NCBI GenBank assembly: GCA_023128455.1
Contig: JAGMDW010000132.1
Span: 1 to 46,959, forward strand
Direction: 5' to 3'
Length of the DNA: 46,959 bases
Source: Desulfurellaceae bacterium
GTDB taxonomy: Bacteria > Campylobacterota_A > Desulfurellia > JAGGSF01
Shown here: positions 8,131 to 17,795 of the stretch, in pieces
Position numbering within the stretch: the stretch's first letter is position 1
How the letters are laid out: each line of letters starts with the position of its first letter
Position numbers and translations under genes: made by a program
Notes under the pieces: model-generated
Seen by the model: the letters and a program-made list of their open reading frames with translations, nothing else
Databases searched by the model: none
What the model was told of the DNA's origin: nothing

Positions 8131-8929
8131 CTATTTCCTCCAATGCCTTTTTCAATTCTTCATCTGTTGGAGCTACACCATGATACTCCACTTTATCTTC
8201 CATAAATGAAACCCCTCTACCTTTTATAGTATGGGCAATAATTACAGTGGGCGATCTCTTATTGTTTTTCGCCTCTTCAAATGCACTTATCAATTCAGAA
8301 AATTTGTGCCCATCAACAGATTTTGTATAAAGGCCAAAGGCCTTAAATTTCTCCTCCAGAGGATAGATGTTCATCACATCCCTGCATCTTCCATCTATCT
8401 GTAAAGTATTGTTGTCTATAACTACACATAGATTATCCAATTTATAATGGGAAGCGGACATAAAAGCCTCCCAAACCAGCCCTTCATCCATTTCTCCGTC
8501 ACCCATCAAACAATAAACACGAAATGGATTTTTGTCGAGTTTCCCGGCTAAAGCCATTCCACAAGCCTGGGGTAAACCATGAGCCAACGAACCGGTAGAA
8601 GCTTCTACCCCCGGCAAATATTTAGAATCTGGATGTCCCTGTAAGGGACTACCCAATTTTCTCAATGTCCACAACATATCACGGGGGAAAACCCCCGCCT
8701 TACTCAATACAGCGTACAAAGCAGGTGCAGCATGTCCTTTAGACAAAACAAACCTATCCCTGTTTTCATCAGATGGTTTTTTCGCGTCATAACTCATAAC
8801 CTTGAAATACAGACTAACCAATATCTCCACACAAGACAATGAACCTCCCACATGCCCCGATCCTGCCATATTGAGCATCAAAAGAATGTCTTTTCTGATC
8901 TCCTTAGCTATCTTTTCCAAGTCTTCCAT
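8117..8929 (-). CDS. transketolase, N-terminal (thiamine diphosphate-binding) subunit
   Basis: The first half of the split transketolase, 270 residues. It carries SGHVGGSLSCVE near 23-34, the lid segment KGHAAPALYA, and the thiamine-diphosphate/Mg motif starting GDGEMDEG and ending at VVIDNN, about 30 residues apart. It would form a heterotetramer with the downstream C-half. A good ribosome site (aggaga) precedes the ATG, and the start overlaps hemD by 26 bases. Split transketolases are widespread in anaerobes and archaea, so the split is ancestral architecture rather than a frameshift. Confidence 0.94.
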   Translation of the reverse strand: MEDLEKIAKEIRKDILLMLNMAGSGHVGGSLSCVEILVSLYFKVMSYDAKKPSDENRDRFVLSKGHAAPALYAVLSKAGVFPRDMLWTLRKLGSPLQGHPDSKYLPGVEASTGSLAHGLPQACGMALAGKLDKNPFRVYCLMGDGEMDEGLVWEAFMSASHYKLDNLCVVIDNNTLQIDGRCRDVMNIYPLEEKFKAFGLYTKSVDGHKFSELISAFEEAKNNKRSPTVIIAHTIKGRGVSFMEDKVEYHGVAPTDEELKKALEEIDEGD

Positions 8930-9887
8930 CTTTTCTCCTATAAATAAATTCTAACATATTTTGAATGGTAAAGTCTTGTGGATAAACTACTTTTCCCCAA
9001 TCCTTTAAAACCTTTGCCGTCACCGGACCTATCGCTACAAACAAGCCTACATTTTTACTCCAATCTTTCCACATATCACCAAACAACTCAATTGTATGCT
9101 GAACCGTAGAAGGACTGGTAAACATAGCATAATCGATATAGCTTACATTCTTTGCCCTTTTAACAAAAGCATAGCATAAAGGGGGAATAATGTTTCTATA
9201 CAGAGAAAGTACCTTTATTTCTGCCCCCTTCTTCTTCAACTCCCGTTCTAAAACACCTCTGGTTTTCTCTGCCTGGGCAAGAAGCACCCTTCTGCCCCTT
9301 ATATCCGACTCGGCTAAAGCCTCAGCCAATTTTTCGCCTTTAAAGGTTTTAGGAACAACGGCCGCTCGTACTCCAAAATTATTTAAGACCTCCTCTGTTT
9401 TTTTACCCACACAAGCAATTTTTATAGCATCCAATTTTCTTATATCATCATTTAAAAATCTGAAAAAATAATTCACTCCCACTTTACTGGCAAAGATAAT
9501 CCAGTCTACATCAGGAATTTTAACCTCTTTAACAAGAGGTTTAAACGATATAGAGGGAAAGGGGTAAACACAATTTCCATCATGTTCCAGTCTGCTTGTA
9601 ACATTTATCAAATCATATTTTGACATAGAGAGAAAGACATTCTTCTTATCCAATGTATTTTCTTCTTTGTTTGTTTTGCTGTTCATAAGGATCAATCCTT
9701 CTTTTTTTTCCGCTTCAGAAGCATCCTTAAAAAACGCAACCTCTGCTTCCTCCTTACAAAAGAGAAGCATATTAGGCGAAAGGCCATCCTGAATGAAAAT
9801 GCGTTTTGCAATCTCTAAAGACCTCCTTAGTTTTTCTGGAACAAGATATAAAGGCAAAGAATTTACCACGAAAACTTCTCTATCCAT
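8904..9887 (-). CDS. hemD: uroporphyrinogen-III synthase (HemD) with extra N-terminal region
   Basis: Closes and inverts hydroxymethylbilane to uroporphyrinogen III. Residues about 80-320 form the two-domain HemD fold: NVFLSMSKYD, then VDWIIFASKVGVNYFF, IACVGKKTEEVL, and MFTSPSTVQHTIELF near 255 with VAIGPVTAKVL. HemD sequences diverge strongly, and position after hemA and hemC is key support. At 327 residues it is about 75 longer than stand-alone HemD. The extra N-terminus (VFVVNSLPLYLVPEKLRR, then a SPNML segment and EEAEVAFFK) resembles a decayed start of a CobA-type methyltransferase; see findings. It overlaps hemC by 8 bases. Confidence 0.85.
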   Translation of the reverse strand: MDREVFVVNSLPLYLVPEKLRRSLEIAKRIFIQDGLSPNMLLFCKEEAEVAFFKDASEAEKKEGLILMNSKTNKEENTLDKKNVFLSMSKYDLINVTSRLEHDGNCVYPFPSISFKPLVKEVKIPDVDWIIFASKVGVNYFFRFLNDDIRKLDAIKIACVGKKTEEVLNNFGVRAAVVPKTFKGEKLAEALAESDIRGRRVLLAQAEKTRGVLERELKKKGAEIKVLSLYRNIIPPLCYAFVKRAKNVSYIDYAMFTSPSTVQHTIELFGDMWKDWSKNVGLFVAIGPVTAKVLKDWGKVVYPQDFTIQNMLEFIYRRKDGRLGKDS

Positions 9888-10758
9888 CTTTTATCAATCT
9901 ATTCATCTTCTTCGCACACCTTTCCGGAAGCTCCTTCATACAAGAACTTTCTTCTGCAAAGTTAAACATCTTCCATTCTTTGTCTTCTTTTACAGCATAC
10001 ATCACAGATAAAGTCGCCCAGTCTCCTTTTGATGCAACATAAGCACCTATAGGATCATTGCATCCTGCCCCCATTAGGCGTATAAACTCTCTTTCCGCAC
10101 TGATACATTCAAATGTCTCCTCATCGTTTATAGAACACACAATACCCTTTACATTCGAGGTATCCATTGTTTCTATTCCTATTATCCCTTGTCCGCAAGC
10201 GGGAACAATAGGCAATGTCTCCATGTTTATATTCAAGTTAAGCCTCTTTATGGCTGCTTTTGCCAAAACAATTGCCTCATATTCACCTTTAAGCAGTTTT
10301 TTTATTCTCGTATCTACATTTCCTCTCAAAGGCTTAAAACAAAGATCTCTTCTTAAGGCTTTCAACTGAACTATCCTTCTTAGAGAAGATGTACCAATCA
10401 CTGCTCCTCTTTTTAAATCTTTAAAATATCCATCTCTACACAAAATAACATCGGATGGCTCTCCTCTTTTTAAGGTAGCGGCAATAATAAGATGAGGGAA
10501 AAGAATCGCAGGAACATCCTTCATGCTATGCACAGCTATATCAATCTCCCCATTTAAAAGTTTTTCTGCCAATATTTTCACAAACAAACCTTTCCCTCCA
10601 TACAAAGATAAAGACTTATCTAAAAACCTGTCTCCTTCTGTCTTTATAATCTTTATTTGTACTGAAAGATTTGGAAACTTACCAAGAATTGCTTTTTTCA
10701 CTGCATCTGCTTGCCAAAGAGCTAATTTGCTACCCCTTGTCCCCAAAGTAATTGTCAT
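9880..10758 (-). CDS. hemC: porphobilinogen deaminase (hydroxymethylbilane synthase)
   Basis: Polymerises four porphobilinogen units into hydroxymethylbilane. The 292-residue protein begins TLGTRGSKLALWQAD, carries the substrate-binding arginines in RRDLCFKPLRGNVDTR, the VHSMKDVP motif with the catalytic Asp, and the cofactor-attachment Cys in GAGCNDPIGAY. Length is typical (about 300). It overlaps hemA by 4 bases upstream and hemD by 8 downstream, forming a compact hemACD group without hemB. Confidence 0.96.
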   Translation of the reverse strand: MTITLGTRGSKLALWQADAVKKAILGKFPNLSVQIKIIKTEGDRFLDKSLSLYGGKGLFVKILAEKLLNGEIDIAVHSMKDVPAILFPHLIIAATLKRGEPSDVILCRDGYFKDLKRGAVIGTSSLRRIVQLKALRRDLCFKPLRGNVDTRIKKLLKGEYEAIVLAKAAIKRLNLNINMETLPIVPACGQGIIGIETMDTSNVKGIVCSINDEETFECISAEREFIRLMGAGCNDPIGAYVASKGDWATLSVMYAVKEDKEWKMFNFAEESSCMKELPERCAKKMNRLIKDG

Positions 10759-12068
10759 TTTTTAGCATCGGCAGTTTCAGCAAAGAAACAGTGCGGACTG
10801 GCACTGGTGCTTTCCAAAGCAAAAATCTTTTTTATTGCCTCTACGTAAAGATCACCTTCGGGATGATTGAGAAAATCTTTTATGTTCTGCGTAGGTTCAT
10901 GTAAAAGCTTATTGAGCACAGACCTAATCATAGCCTCTATCAATATCTTATCCTTGTCTTCTATTCTATTTCCTAATTTTTTATACAACTTTTCCATTTC
11001 CTGATTTTTCAAAACATCGATCTTTTCCCTCAATTTTGCCGCTACCAATTCAAAGTCTAATGACTCTGTATAGCTAATATAACTCTCTACTTCTTGCTTG
11101 ATAAGTTTTTCTGCTTTCTGGGCATCGGCTTTTCTAAATTTAACTGCCTCATTCACTATATCCCTCAGCTCATCTATGTTATATACAAAAACCCCAGGAA
11201 TATCGGCTACACCATCTTCAACATCTCTTGGCACAGCTATGTCCATGATAAGCAGATTTTTTACCTTCTTTTCCACATCTTTTCTAAATATAACGGGCAG
11301 TGGAGAAGCGGTAGATGTTATTACCATGTCCACATCATTTATAAATTTTCCTATTTCATTCAATGAAATAGCTCTTGCCCCACAACTAAAGGCCAATTCT
11401 CCTGCTTTTTTTGGTGTCCTATCGGCAATGTATGCCACATTCGCCTGCCCCGCAAGAAGATATTTTAAGGATAGCTGAGCCATTTCTCCCACGCCAACTA
11501 TCATCGCTTTCTTTCCCTCAATACTACCACCAAAAAATTCCCTAATCTTAATTACCGCCGCATAACTTATAGAAACAGGTTTTTCGCCTAACTGGGTTTC
11601 CATTCTCACCATTCTAGCTACGCTGAAAGCCCTTCTCATTAGTCTGTTTAAGGAAACCCCAGATGTAGAAAACTCCACCGAACACCTATATGCTTCCTTC
11701 ATCTGCCCTAAAATCTGCGATTCTCCTACAATCAATGAATCTAAACTAGACGTTACCCTAAACACATGCCTTATCGCTTCTTCATCCAATCTTGTGTAAA
11801 TAAAGGGTGTTATGTTCTCTTTCGCTATACCCTTAAAATCCTGTATAAAACCCAAAGTATTACTTATACAAAAACAGGGATCCTTAGTTGCTCCAATTAT
11901 TTCTACTCTATTACAGGTAGAGAGAATCATTACCTCATCAATGCTCTTTTGGGTATACAATTTCTTCAACGGTACACCTATATTCTCGGCATCAAAAGAG
12001 AGTTTCTCTCTTAATGAGAAGGGAGATGTCTTATGATTCAACCCTACAACAAATATTACACGTTTCAT
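10755..12068 (-). CDS. hemA: glutamyl-tRNA reductase
   Basis: First enzyme of the C5 route to tetrapyrroles: reduces glutamyl-tRNA(Glu) to glutamate 1-semialdehyde using NADPH. The 437 residues show the N-terminal catalytic domain with the nucleophilic Cys in LSTCNRVEI, the tRNA/substrate segment GESQILGQMKEAY, the Rossmann loop GVGEMAQLSLKYL near 195, and the C-terminal dimerisation helix. The start is 2 bases after the polyprenyl synthase gene and has only a weak ribosome site, suggesting coupled translation. Expression with the cytochrome operon nearby would match haem demand. Confidence 0.96.
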   Translation of the reverse strand: MKRVIFVVGLNHKTSPFSLREKLSFDAENIGVPLKKLYTQKSIDEVMILSTCNRVEIIGATKDPCFCISNTLGFIQDFKGIAKENITPFIYTRLDEEAIRHVFRVTSSLDSLIVGESQILGQMKEAYRCSVEFSTSGVSLNRLMRRAFSVARMVRMETQLGEKPVSISYAAVIKIREFFGGSIEGKKAMIVGVGEMAQLSLKYLLAGQANVAYIADRTPKKAGELAFSCGARAISLNEIGKFINDVDMVITSTASPLPVIFRKDVEKKVKNLLIMDIAVPRDVEDGVADIPGVFVYNIDELRDIVNEAVKFRKADAQKAEKLIKQEVESYISYTESLDFELVAAKLREKIDVLKNQEMEKLYKKLGNRIEDKDKILIEAMIRSVLNKLLHEPTQNIKDFLNHPEGDLYVEAIKKIFALESTSASPHCFFAETADAKK

Positions 12069-12069
12069 A

Positions 12070-13041
12070 TTAATGCTCTCTATTTACCGAATAATCTATC
12101 AACGCCTCCAATACTTGCCTGGATGATGAAATTTCTATAAAGCTTATCGCCTTTTTTGCCCGCTCAGCATAATCTTCCGCTTTTTTTAAACTATACACAA
12201 TACCACTTCTCTTCTCTACTAATCGCTTTATCTTTAACAGGTTTTCTTTTTTCACATCAGATTTTTCCAATTTTCTCAGCGCATCCATCAGGTCTCCATC
12301 ATCATTATGTAAGCTGTGTATTAAAGGTAAAGTTGCCTTGCCTTCTCTTATATCCTTCATCGTCTCTTTCCCCATCTTTTCCTCAGTTCCCATATAATCT
12401 AACACATCATCATAGATCTGAAATGCAATACCTAAATTTTTCCCCATCTCAGAGAATAAATCTATTCTTTCCTTGTCACAACCGGAGAATATTGCCCCCA
12501 CAACGCCACTTGCTTCAATTAAAATACCTGTCTTCATATATATTATCTCTAAATACTCTTTTTCCGTCAGTTCCGTATTTCCAGTATTTTCTATCTCTTT
12601 TGTCTCTCCCTCAGAAAGAGTATAAGCTGCCTCTGATATTTTTTTGGCAATTTTTTTGTCATAGTCTAAAACCGCATTATAAGCCAAAGAATACATATAA
12701 TCACCGGTAAGAATCGATGCTTCATTCCCAAACAAGCGGTTAGAAGAGATAACCCCTCTGCGCACATCAGCTTCATCTATCACATCATCATGCAACAACG
12801 ATGCAGTATGCACCAGTTCCATAATCGCTCCCAATCTGTATAATGATGTCATATCCCCCTTATAGTTTGAACATAGAGCAGAATAAACAACCAATAACGG
12901 CCTCAACCTTTTCCCTGTTTTAATTGTCTGGTTAAAAACCTGCCGAGTGAGAGAAGATTGAGGGACAAACATCTTATACAACTGCTCATTTATCTTTTTA
13001 GTGTGCGTAGATATAATTTTTTTTAACCTATCCTTATTCAT
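12070..13041 (-). CDS. polyprenyl diphosphate synthase (long-chain trans-prenyltransferase)
   Basis: Condenses isopentenyl diphosphate units onto an allylic diphosphate, most likely for the quinone side chain. The 323-residue protein has GKRLRP near 43-48, the first Asp-rich motif LLHDDVIDEADVRRG near 78, and the second QIYDDVLDYMG near 210. The residue pattern before the first motif does not include an obvious bulky stop, fitting a long product, but chain length cannot be fixed by eye. Menaquinone-linked respiration is suggested by the nearby cytochrome/NrfD operon. It starts 4 bases after gyrA. Confidence 0.92.
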   Translation of the reverse strand: MNKDRLKKIISTHTKKINEQLYKMFVPQSSLTRQVFNQTIKTGKRLRPLLVVYSALCSNYKGDMTSLYRLGAIMELVHTASLLHDDVIDEADVRRGVISSNRLFGNEASILTGDYMYSLAYNAVLDYDKKIAKKISEAAYTLSEGETKEIENTGNTELTEKEYLEIIYMKTGILIEASGVVGAIFSGCDKERIDLFSEMGKNLGIAFQIYDDVLDYMGTEEKMGKETMKDIREGKATLPLIHSLHNDDGDLMDALRKLEKSDVKKENLLKIKRLVEKRSGIVYSLKKAEDYAERAKKAISFIEISSSRQVLEALIDYSVNREH

Positions 13042-13045
13042 ATTA

Positions 13046-15421
13046 CTAAACCAAAGACACTCCTACTATTACATCTCCTTCTTCCAATTTCTGCAATCTA
13101 ACGCCTAAAGCTACGCGAGAAAGTTTCTTTACATCTTTTGTATCTATGCGTATAACTCTACCCTTATTCGTTATAATGATTAAATTTTTCCCTTTTACGT
13201 CCGGTAATACCTCCACAACATATCCGCCTTTCTCTACGTTCATGCCCTTTACCCCTCTGCTGCCTCTATGTGTTTTTCTTATCTTATCTATGGATATCTT
13301 TTTACCATAACCTTTCTCTGTAACTAAGATGATATTCTCATAGCCTCTACAAGCAGAAATCACCTTATCCTCATTTATCAATCTCATCCCTATGACGCCC
13401 CGAGCACCTCTTCCCATCTCCCTCACATCGCTTACATCAAATCTTCCTAAAAAACCTTTGCGAGTAGAGACAAGTATGTCTCCATTGTCTATATTAAATA
13501 CCTTAACTACAAAATCTCCTTTTTTTAATGAGAGTGCTATCTTTCCGCTTCTACCTCCATCTAAAAGAGATACTTTTGTCTTTTTTATAATTCCCTGTTC
13601 TGTAATAAATACAAAATATGGCGCTTTCTCTTTCTCTAAAGAAACAACTGCCCTGATTTGTTCACCCTCTTGTAGGTTTATTACAGTGGACATAGGCTTA
13701 CCCTTGCCATAGAAGGTCGTTTCTGGCATAAGATATGCTTTTAAGGTAAATACCCTGCCATAGTTGGTAAAAAAATATAATAAATCAAGATTGTTCGCCG
13801 AGACAACAAGATAACCCACATCATCTGCTCTTAATGTCTCTTTTCTTCCCTTTCCCCCTCGAGCTTGAGGAACAAAACTACTTGCAGGAATTCTCTTTAC
13901 ATAATCTCTCTGAGTACAGGTTATAACAACCTCTTCTGGTTTTACTATATCTTCAAGACTTAAAGCCTTCTCGCTCTCTTTTATCCATGTTCTTCTATCA
14001 TCTCCGTATCTCTTCTTAATATCCAAAAGCTCATTAGTTATTACTTTATATAGTTCATCTTCTTGAGAGAGAATTTTTTTATAATAAGCAATGTCTTTTA
14101 ATAAAGATGCGTGTTCCTCTTGTATTTTTTTTCTCTCCAATGAAACCAAACGAGAGAGTTTCATATCCAATATCGCTTGAACCTGCAATACAGAAAGGGC
14201 AAATTTGGTTATCAACCTTTCTTTCGCCTCAGATGTAGTCTTCGATGATTTTATAATCTTCACCACTTCCTCAATGTTGTTGCAGGCAATTTCCAAACCC
14301 TCTAAAATATGCGCCCTTTCCTCAGCTTTCTTTAAAAGAAATTTAGTCCTGCGTGTTACGCAAATCTTTCTATGTTCTACAAATATTCTAATTAATGCCC
14401 TAAGCGTAAGAAGTTTAGGTACTCCCTTATCCAATGCCAGCATGTGAATACCAAATGTCGTTTCTAACGATGTAAATTTATAAAGTCTATTCAAGAGTAC
14501 GGATGTGTTTTCTCCCTTCTTTGGCTCAATCACAATTCTTATACCTTCCTTGCTGGATTCATCTCTCAAATCTAATATTCCTTCAATTCTGTTTTCCTTT
14601 ATTAGATTTGCAATGGATTGTACCAAAATGGATTTATTCACAGAAAATGGTATCTCGTAAATGACGATGCGTTTTTTCTTCCTTTCTTCCTCTATCTTTA
14701 CCTTCGCTCGCACCTTTATTTTTCCATTTCCCGTACTATACGCATCTCTGATCCCCTCCTTGCCTACAATGATGCCGCCGGTGGGAAAATCCGGTCCTTT
14801 AACAAATTCCATTAATTCATGGTCTTGTAGTTCACCTTTTCTTTCTATGTAAAAAATTGTGGCATCTATAACCTCTCTTAAATTATGAGGAGGCATATTA
14901 CATGAATAGCCTACAGCAATGCCTGAACTACCATTAATCAAAAGATTTGGTAAGGATGATGGAAGTATCACCGGTTCCTTTAATGTATCGTCATAGTTGG
15001 GACGAAAATCCACCGTATTCTTATCTAAATCTCTCAACATCTCTTCAGCAATACTCAATAGGCGTGCTTCTGTATAACGCATAGCTGCCGGTGGATCACC
15101 ATCTATAGAACCAAAATTCCCCTGACCATCTATCAAAGGACACCTTAAAGAGAAATTTTGAGCCATACGCACCAAAGCTTCATAGACCGCAGTATCTCCA
15201 TGAGGATGATATTTTCCTATCACATCACCTACAATACGAGCGCACTTTCTATGCGGCTTGCTATGTGCAAAACCGAGCTCATGGCAAGCATATAAAATTC
15301 GCCTATGTACAGGTTTTAAACCATCACGAGCATCCGGGATTGCTCTGCCTACAATAACACTCATTGCATACTCCATATAGGATTCTTGTAGGTTTTCTTT
15401 TATATCTATTAATTGTTCCAT
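13046..15421 (-). CDS. gyrA: DNA gyrase subunit A
   Basis: The breakage-reunion subunit of gyrase, 791 residues. The active-site Tyr is Y116 in AMRYTEARLL, and the winged-helix region reads GDVIGKYHPHGDTAVYEAL. The C-terminal beta-pinwheel contains a GyrA box, QARGGKG (usual form QRRGGKG), near 520, which separates GyrA from ParC. The quinolone-binding positions equivalent to E. coli Ser83 and Asp87 are Thr and Glu. It lies 1 base downstream of the gyrB stop, so the pair is co-transcribed. Confidence 0.97.
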   Translation of the reverse strand: MEQLIDIKENLQESYMEYAMSVIVGRAIPDARDGLKPVHRRILYACHELGFAHSKPHRKCARIVGDVIGKYHPHGDTAVYEALVRMAQNFSLRCPLIDGQGNFGSIDGDPPAAMRYTEARLLSIAEEMLRDLDKNTVDFRPNYDDTLKEPVILPSSLPNLLINGSSGIAVGYSCNMPPHNLREVIDATIFYIERKGELQDHELMEFVKGPDFPTGGIIVGKEGIRDAYSTGNGKIKVRAKVKIEEERKKKRIVIYEIPFSVNKSILVQSIANLIKENRIEGILDLRDESSKEGIRIVIEPKKGENTSVLLNRLYKFTSLETTFGIHMLALDKGVPKLLTLRALIRIFVEHRKICVTRRTKFLLKKAEERAHILEGLEIACNNIEEVVKIIKSSKTTSEAKERLITKFALSVLQVQAILDMKLSRLVSLERKKIQEEHASLLKDIAYYKKILSQEDELYKVITNELLDIKKRYGDDRRTWIKESEKALSLEDIVKPEEVVITCTQRDYVKRIPASSFVPQARGGKGRKETLRADDVGYLVVSANNLDLLYFFTNYGRVFTLKAYLMPETTFYGKGKPMSTVINLQEGEQIRAVVSLEKEKAPYFVFITEQGIIKKTKVSLLDGGRSGKIALSLKKGDFVVKVFNIDNGDILVSTRKGFLGRFDVSDVREMGRGARGVIGMRLINEDKVISACRGYENIILVTEKGYGKKISIDKIRKTHRGSRGVKGMNVEKGGYVVEVLPDVKGKNLIIITNKGRVIRIDTKDVKKLSRVALGVRLQKLEEGDVIVGVSLV

Positions 15422-15422
15422 C

Positions 15423-17795
15423 TTAAATATCCAGATACGTTACTTTATGAGCATTTTCTTCTATAAATTCCCGACGTGGTTCCACCTTTTCCCCCATAAG
15501 GAGTGTAAACATTCTCTCCGTTTCTGCTACATCACCTATTTTCATCTGCAAGAGCTCCCTTTTTTCAGGATCCATTGTGGTCTGCCATAATTGATCAGGG
15601 TTCATCTCTCCTAAACCCTTATATCTCTGAATCTCTATCCCTTCTTTCCCTTTCTTTTCTACAAAATCTAAAATTTCCTCTATTGTATTAAACTCGACCT
15701 CATTGTCTGCGATCTTACACAAAAAAGGAGGCATTCCTGTATCCTTATAAGGGGAATGCCTCCTTAATATACGAAATTCCGGAGAGGTAAAGAAATCATC
15801 TTCTATATATACTTTCTTAATACCATTTTTACCTTCATAAATAAACTCTCTCCCTATATTAGTTGTTTTTATCTTTACAAACCTACACTCCCACACCCTT
15901 TCAAGATAATCGGACAGATAACCTATAATCTTTTTTTCATCATTTAAACAAGATTCGTCTATCATTGCCAAACATCTTACTATTTTATCATCCCCAAGTC
16001 TTAGTCTTAATCTTTTAACCATATCCTTATATACAAACAGTTTATCCGTAAATTTCCTTAATACTTTTCCATTTATTATGCCATCTTTGGTTATGATCTG
16101 TATATCTTTTAATCCTTTATTAATTAAAAATGATCTCATATCCCGCTCAGTGTGGATATAAATCTCTTTTCTGCCTGCTTTTATTTTATATAGTGGAGGT
16201 TGGGCAATATAAATATGTCCCTCTTCAATTAATAACCTTAAATATCTGAAAAATAAAGTGAGAATAAGTGTTTGTATGTGTGAACCATCAACATCTGCAT
16301 CCGTCATAATAATTATCTTTTTATATTTGAGTTTTTGTATGTTAAGTGTTTCTCCTATTCCTACTCCTAAAGCAATAATTATATTCCTTATTTCTTCCGA
16401 AGAAAACATTTTATCTACTCGCGCTCTCTCCACATTTAATATTTTACCTTTTAAAGGAAGGATCGCTTGATATCTCCTGTCTCGGGCTTGTTTTGCTGAA
16501 CCACCAGCAGAATCACCCTCTACTAAAAAGAGTTCTCTTTGGGCTGGATCTTTCTCCTGACAATCAGCGAGCTTACCAGGCAAGGTCCTTCCCTCTAAAT
16601 CCGTTTTTTTCCTTACTAATTCTCTTGCCTTTCTTACTGCCTCTCTAGCCCTATAGGCTTGCAGTGCCCTTTCTATAATAATCTTACCTATGTCGGGAAA
16701 TTCCTCGAAGTATTCTTTTAACCTATCATAGACCAGGCTCTGCACAATACCTTTTACCTCTAAATTTACCAACTTTGTCTTTGTCTGCCCTTCAAATTGT
16801 GGATTGGCTACCTTTAAAGAAAGGACTCCCATCAATCCCTCCCTTACATCATCACCAGTCAAGGTTAGCCCCTTAAGTAATTCTGTATTAACACCAAAAT
16901 TATTAATTGATCTAGTTAAAGCATTTTTAAATCCGGAAAAGTGTGTGCCGCCCTCTTGAGTGTTTATAGAATTCACAAAAGAGTAAATAATAGAATTATA
17001 AGATGTAGTGTATATAAGTGCTAATTCTACCTTTATGTTATTTTCTTCTACTTGAAAATAGATAGGTTTTTTAAAGAGCAGTGTTTTATTTTTACAAATA
17101 AATTCCACAAACGAAACTATACCTTCTTTATAGTAAAATTCATTCTCATCCTGTGTTTTCTCATTAGTTAGTTTTATCCTAATCTCTTTATTTAAAAAAG
17201 CCAATTCTCTTAATTTACCTGATAAAAATTCGTAATTGAATTGGATGTCACCAAATATTTCTTTATCCGGAAGAAATGTAATACTTGTCCCTCTCTTACT
17301 TGTATGGCCTATTTTTTTAAGATCTGTTATAGCTTTCCCTCTACTAAATTCTTGAAGGTATACAAAATTATTTCTATATATCTTAAGAACAAGATTCTCA
17401 GAAAGTGCATTTACAACAGATATACCAACGCCATGAAGTCCACCTGATATTTGATAACTCTTTTTATCGAATTTCCCGCCGGAGTGTAATGTTGTTAAAA
17501 CGAGTGTGGCAGCTGGTATTTTCTCTTGAGGATGAATATCTACCGGTATACCACGACCATTATCCGTTATTGTTATACTATTATCAGAATGTATAGTAAT
17601 TATAATTTCATTACAAAAACCCTCCATTGCCTCATCAATAGAATTATCTACCACCTCATAAACAAGATGGTGCAACCCCTCTATTCCTATTCCTCCTATG
17701 TACATGGATGGTCTTTTTCTTACCGCTTCTAATCCTTTTAGAATTTTTATATTTAATGCACCGTACTTCATTTCTTCTACTTTAGGATTAATCAT
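15423..17795 (-). CDS. gyrB: DNA gyrase subunit B
   Basis: The ATPase subunit of gyrase. Its 790 residues contain the GHKL ATPase (VVDNSIDEAMEG, ITDNGRGIP, GGLHGVGISVVNALSE), the TOPRIM domain (LVEGDSAGGSAKQ, IMTDADVDGSHI) and the C-terminal QRYKGLGEMNPDQLW. It is about 150 residues longer than the 640-residue Firmicute type. The excess lies between TDADVDGSHI and QRYKGLG, the place where proteobacterial GyrB has its insert. The start at 17795 overlaps the dnaN stop by 8 bases; a second Met eight codons on is possible. No recF lies between dnaN and gyrB. Confidence 0.97.
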   Translation of the reverse strand: MINPKVEEMKYGALNIKILKGLEAVRKRPSMYIGGIGIEGLHHLVYEVVDNSIDEAMEGFCNEIIITIHSDNSITITDNGRGIPVDIHPQEKIPAATLVLTTLHSGGKFDKKSYQISGGLHGVGISVVNALSENLVLKIYRNNFVYLQEFSRGKAITDLKKIGHTSKRGTSITFLPDKEIFGDIQFNYEFLSGKLRELAFLNKEIRIKLTNEKTQDENEFYYKEGIVSFVEFICKNKTLLFKKPIYFQVEENNIKVELALIYTTSYNSIIYSFVNSINTQEGGTHFSGFKNALTRSINNFGVNTELLKGLTLTGDDVREGLMGVLSLKVANPQFEGQTKTKLVNLEVKGIVQSLVYDRLKEYFEEFPDIGKIIIERALQAYRAREAVRKARELVRKKTDLEGRTLPGKLADCQEKDPAQRELFLVEGDSAGGSAKQARDRRYQAILPLKGKILNVERARVDKMFSSEEIRNIIIALGVGIGETLNIQKLKYKKIIIMTDADVDGSHIQTLILTLFFRYLRLLIEEGHIYIAQPPLYKIKAGRKEIYIHTERDMRSFLINKGLKDIQIITKDGIINGKVLRKFTDKLFVYKDMVKRLRLRLGDDKIVRCLAMIDESCLNDEKKIIGYLSDYLERVWECRFVKIKTTNIGREFIYEGKNGIKKVYIEDDFFTSPEFRILRRHSPYKDTGMPPFLCKIADNEVEFNTIEEILDFVEKKGKEGIEIQRYKGLGEMNPDQLWQTTMDPEKRELLQMKIGDVAETERMFTLLMGEKVEPRREFIEENAHKVTYLDI

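Noticed and set aside
12156..12710. 184-residue plus-strand ORF opposite the polyprenyl synthase.
   Set aside because: Low-complexity composition with no ribosome site; an antisense shadow of the real gene.
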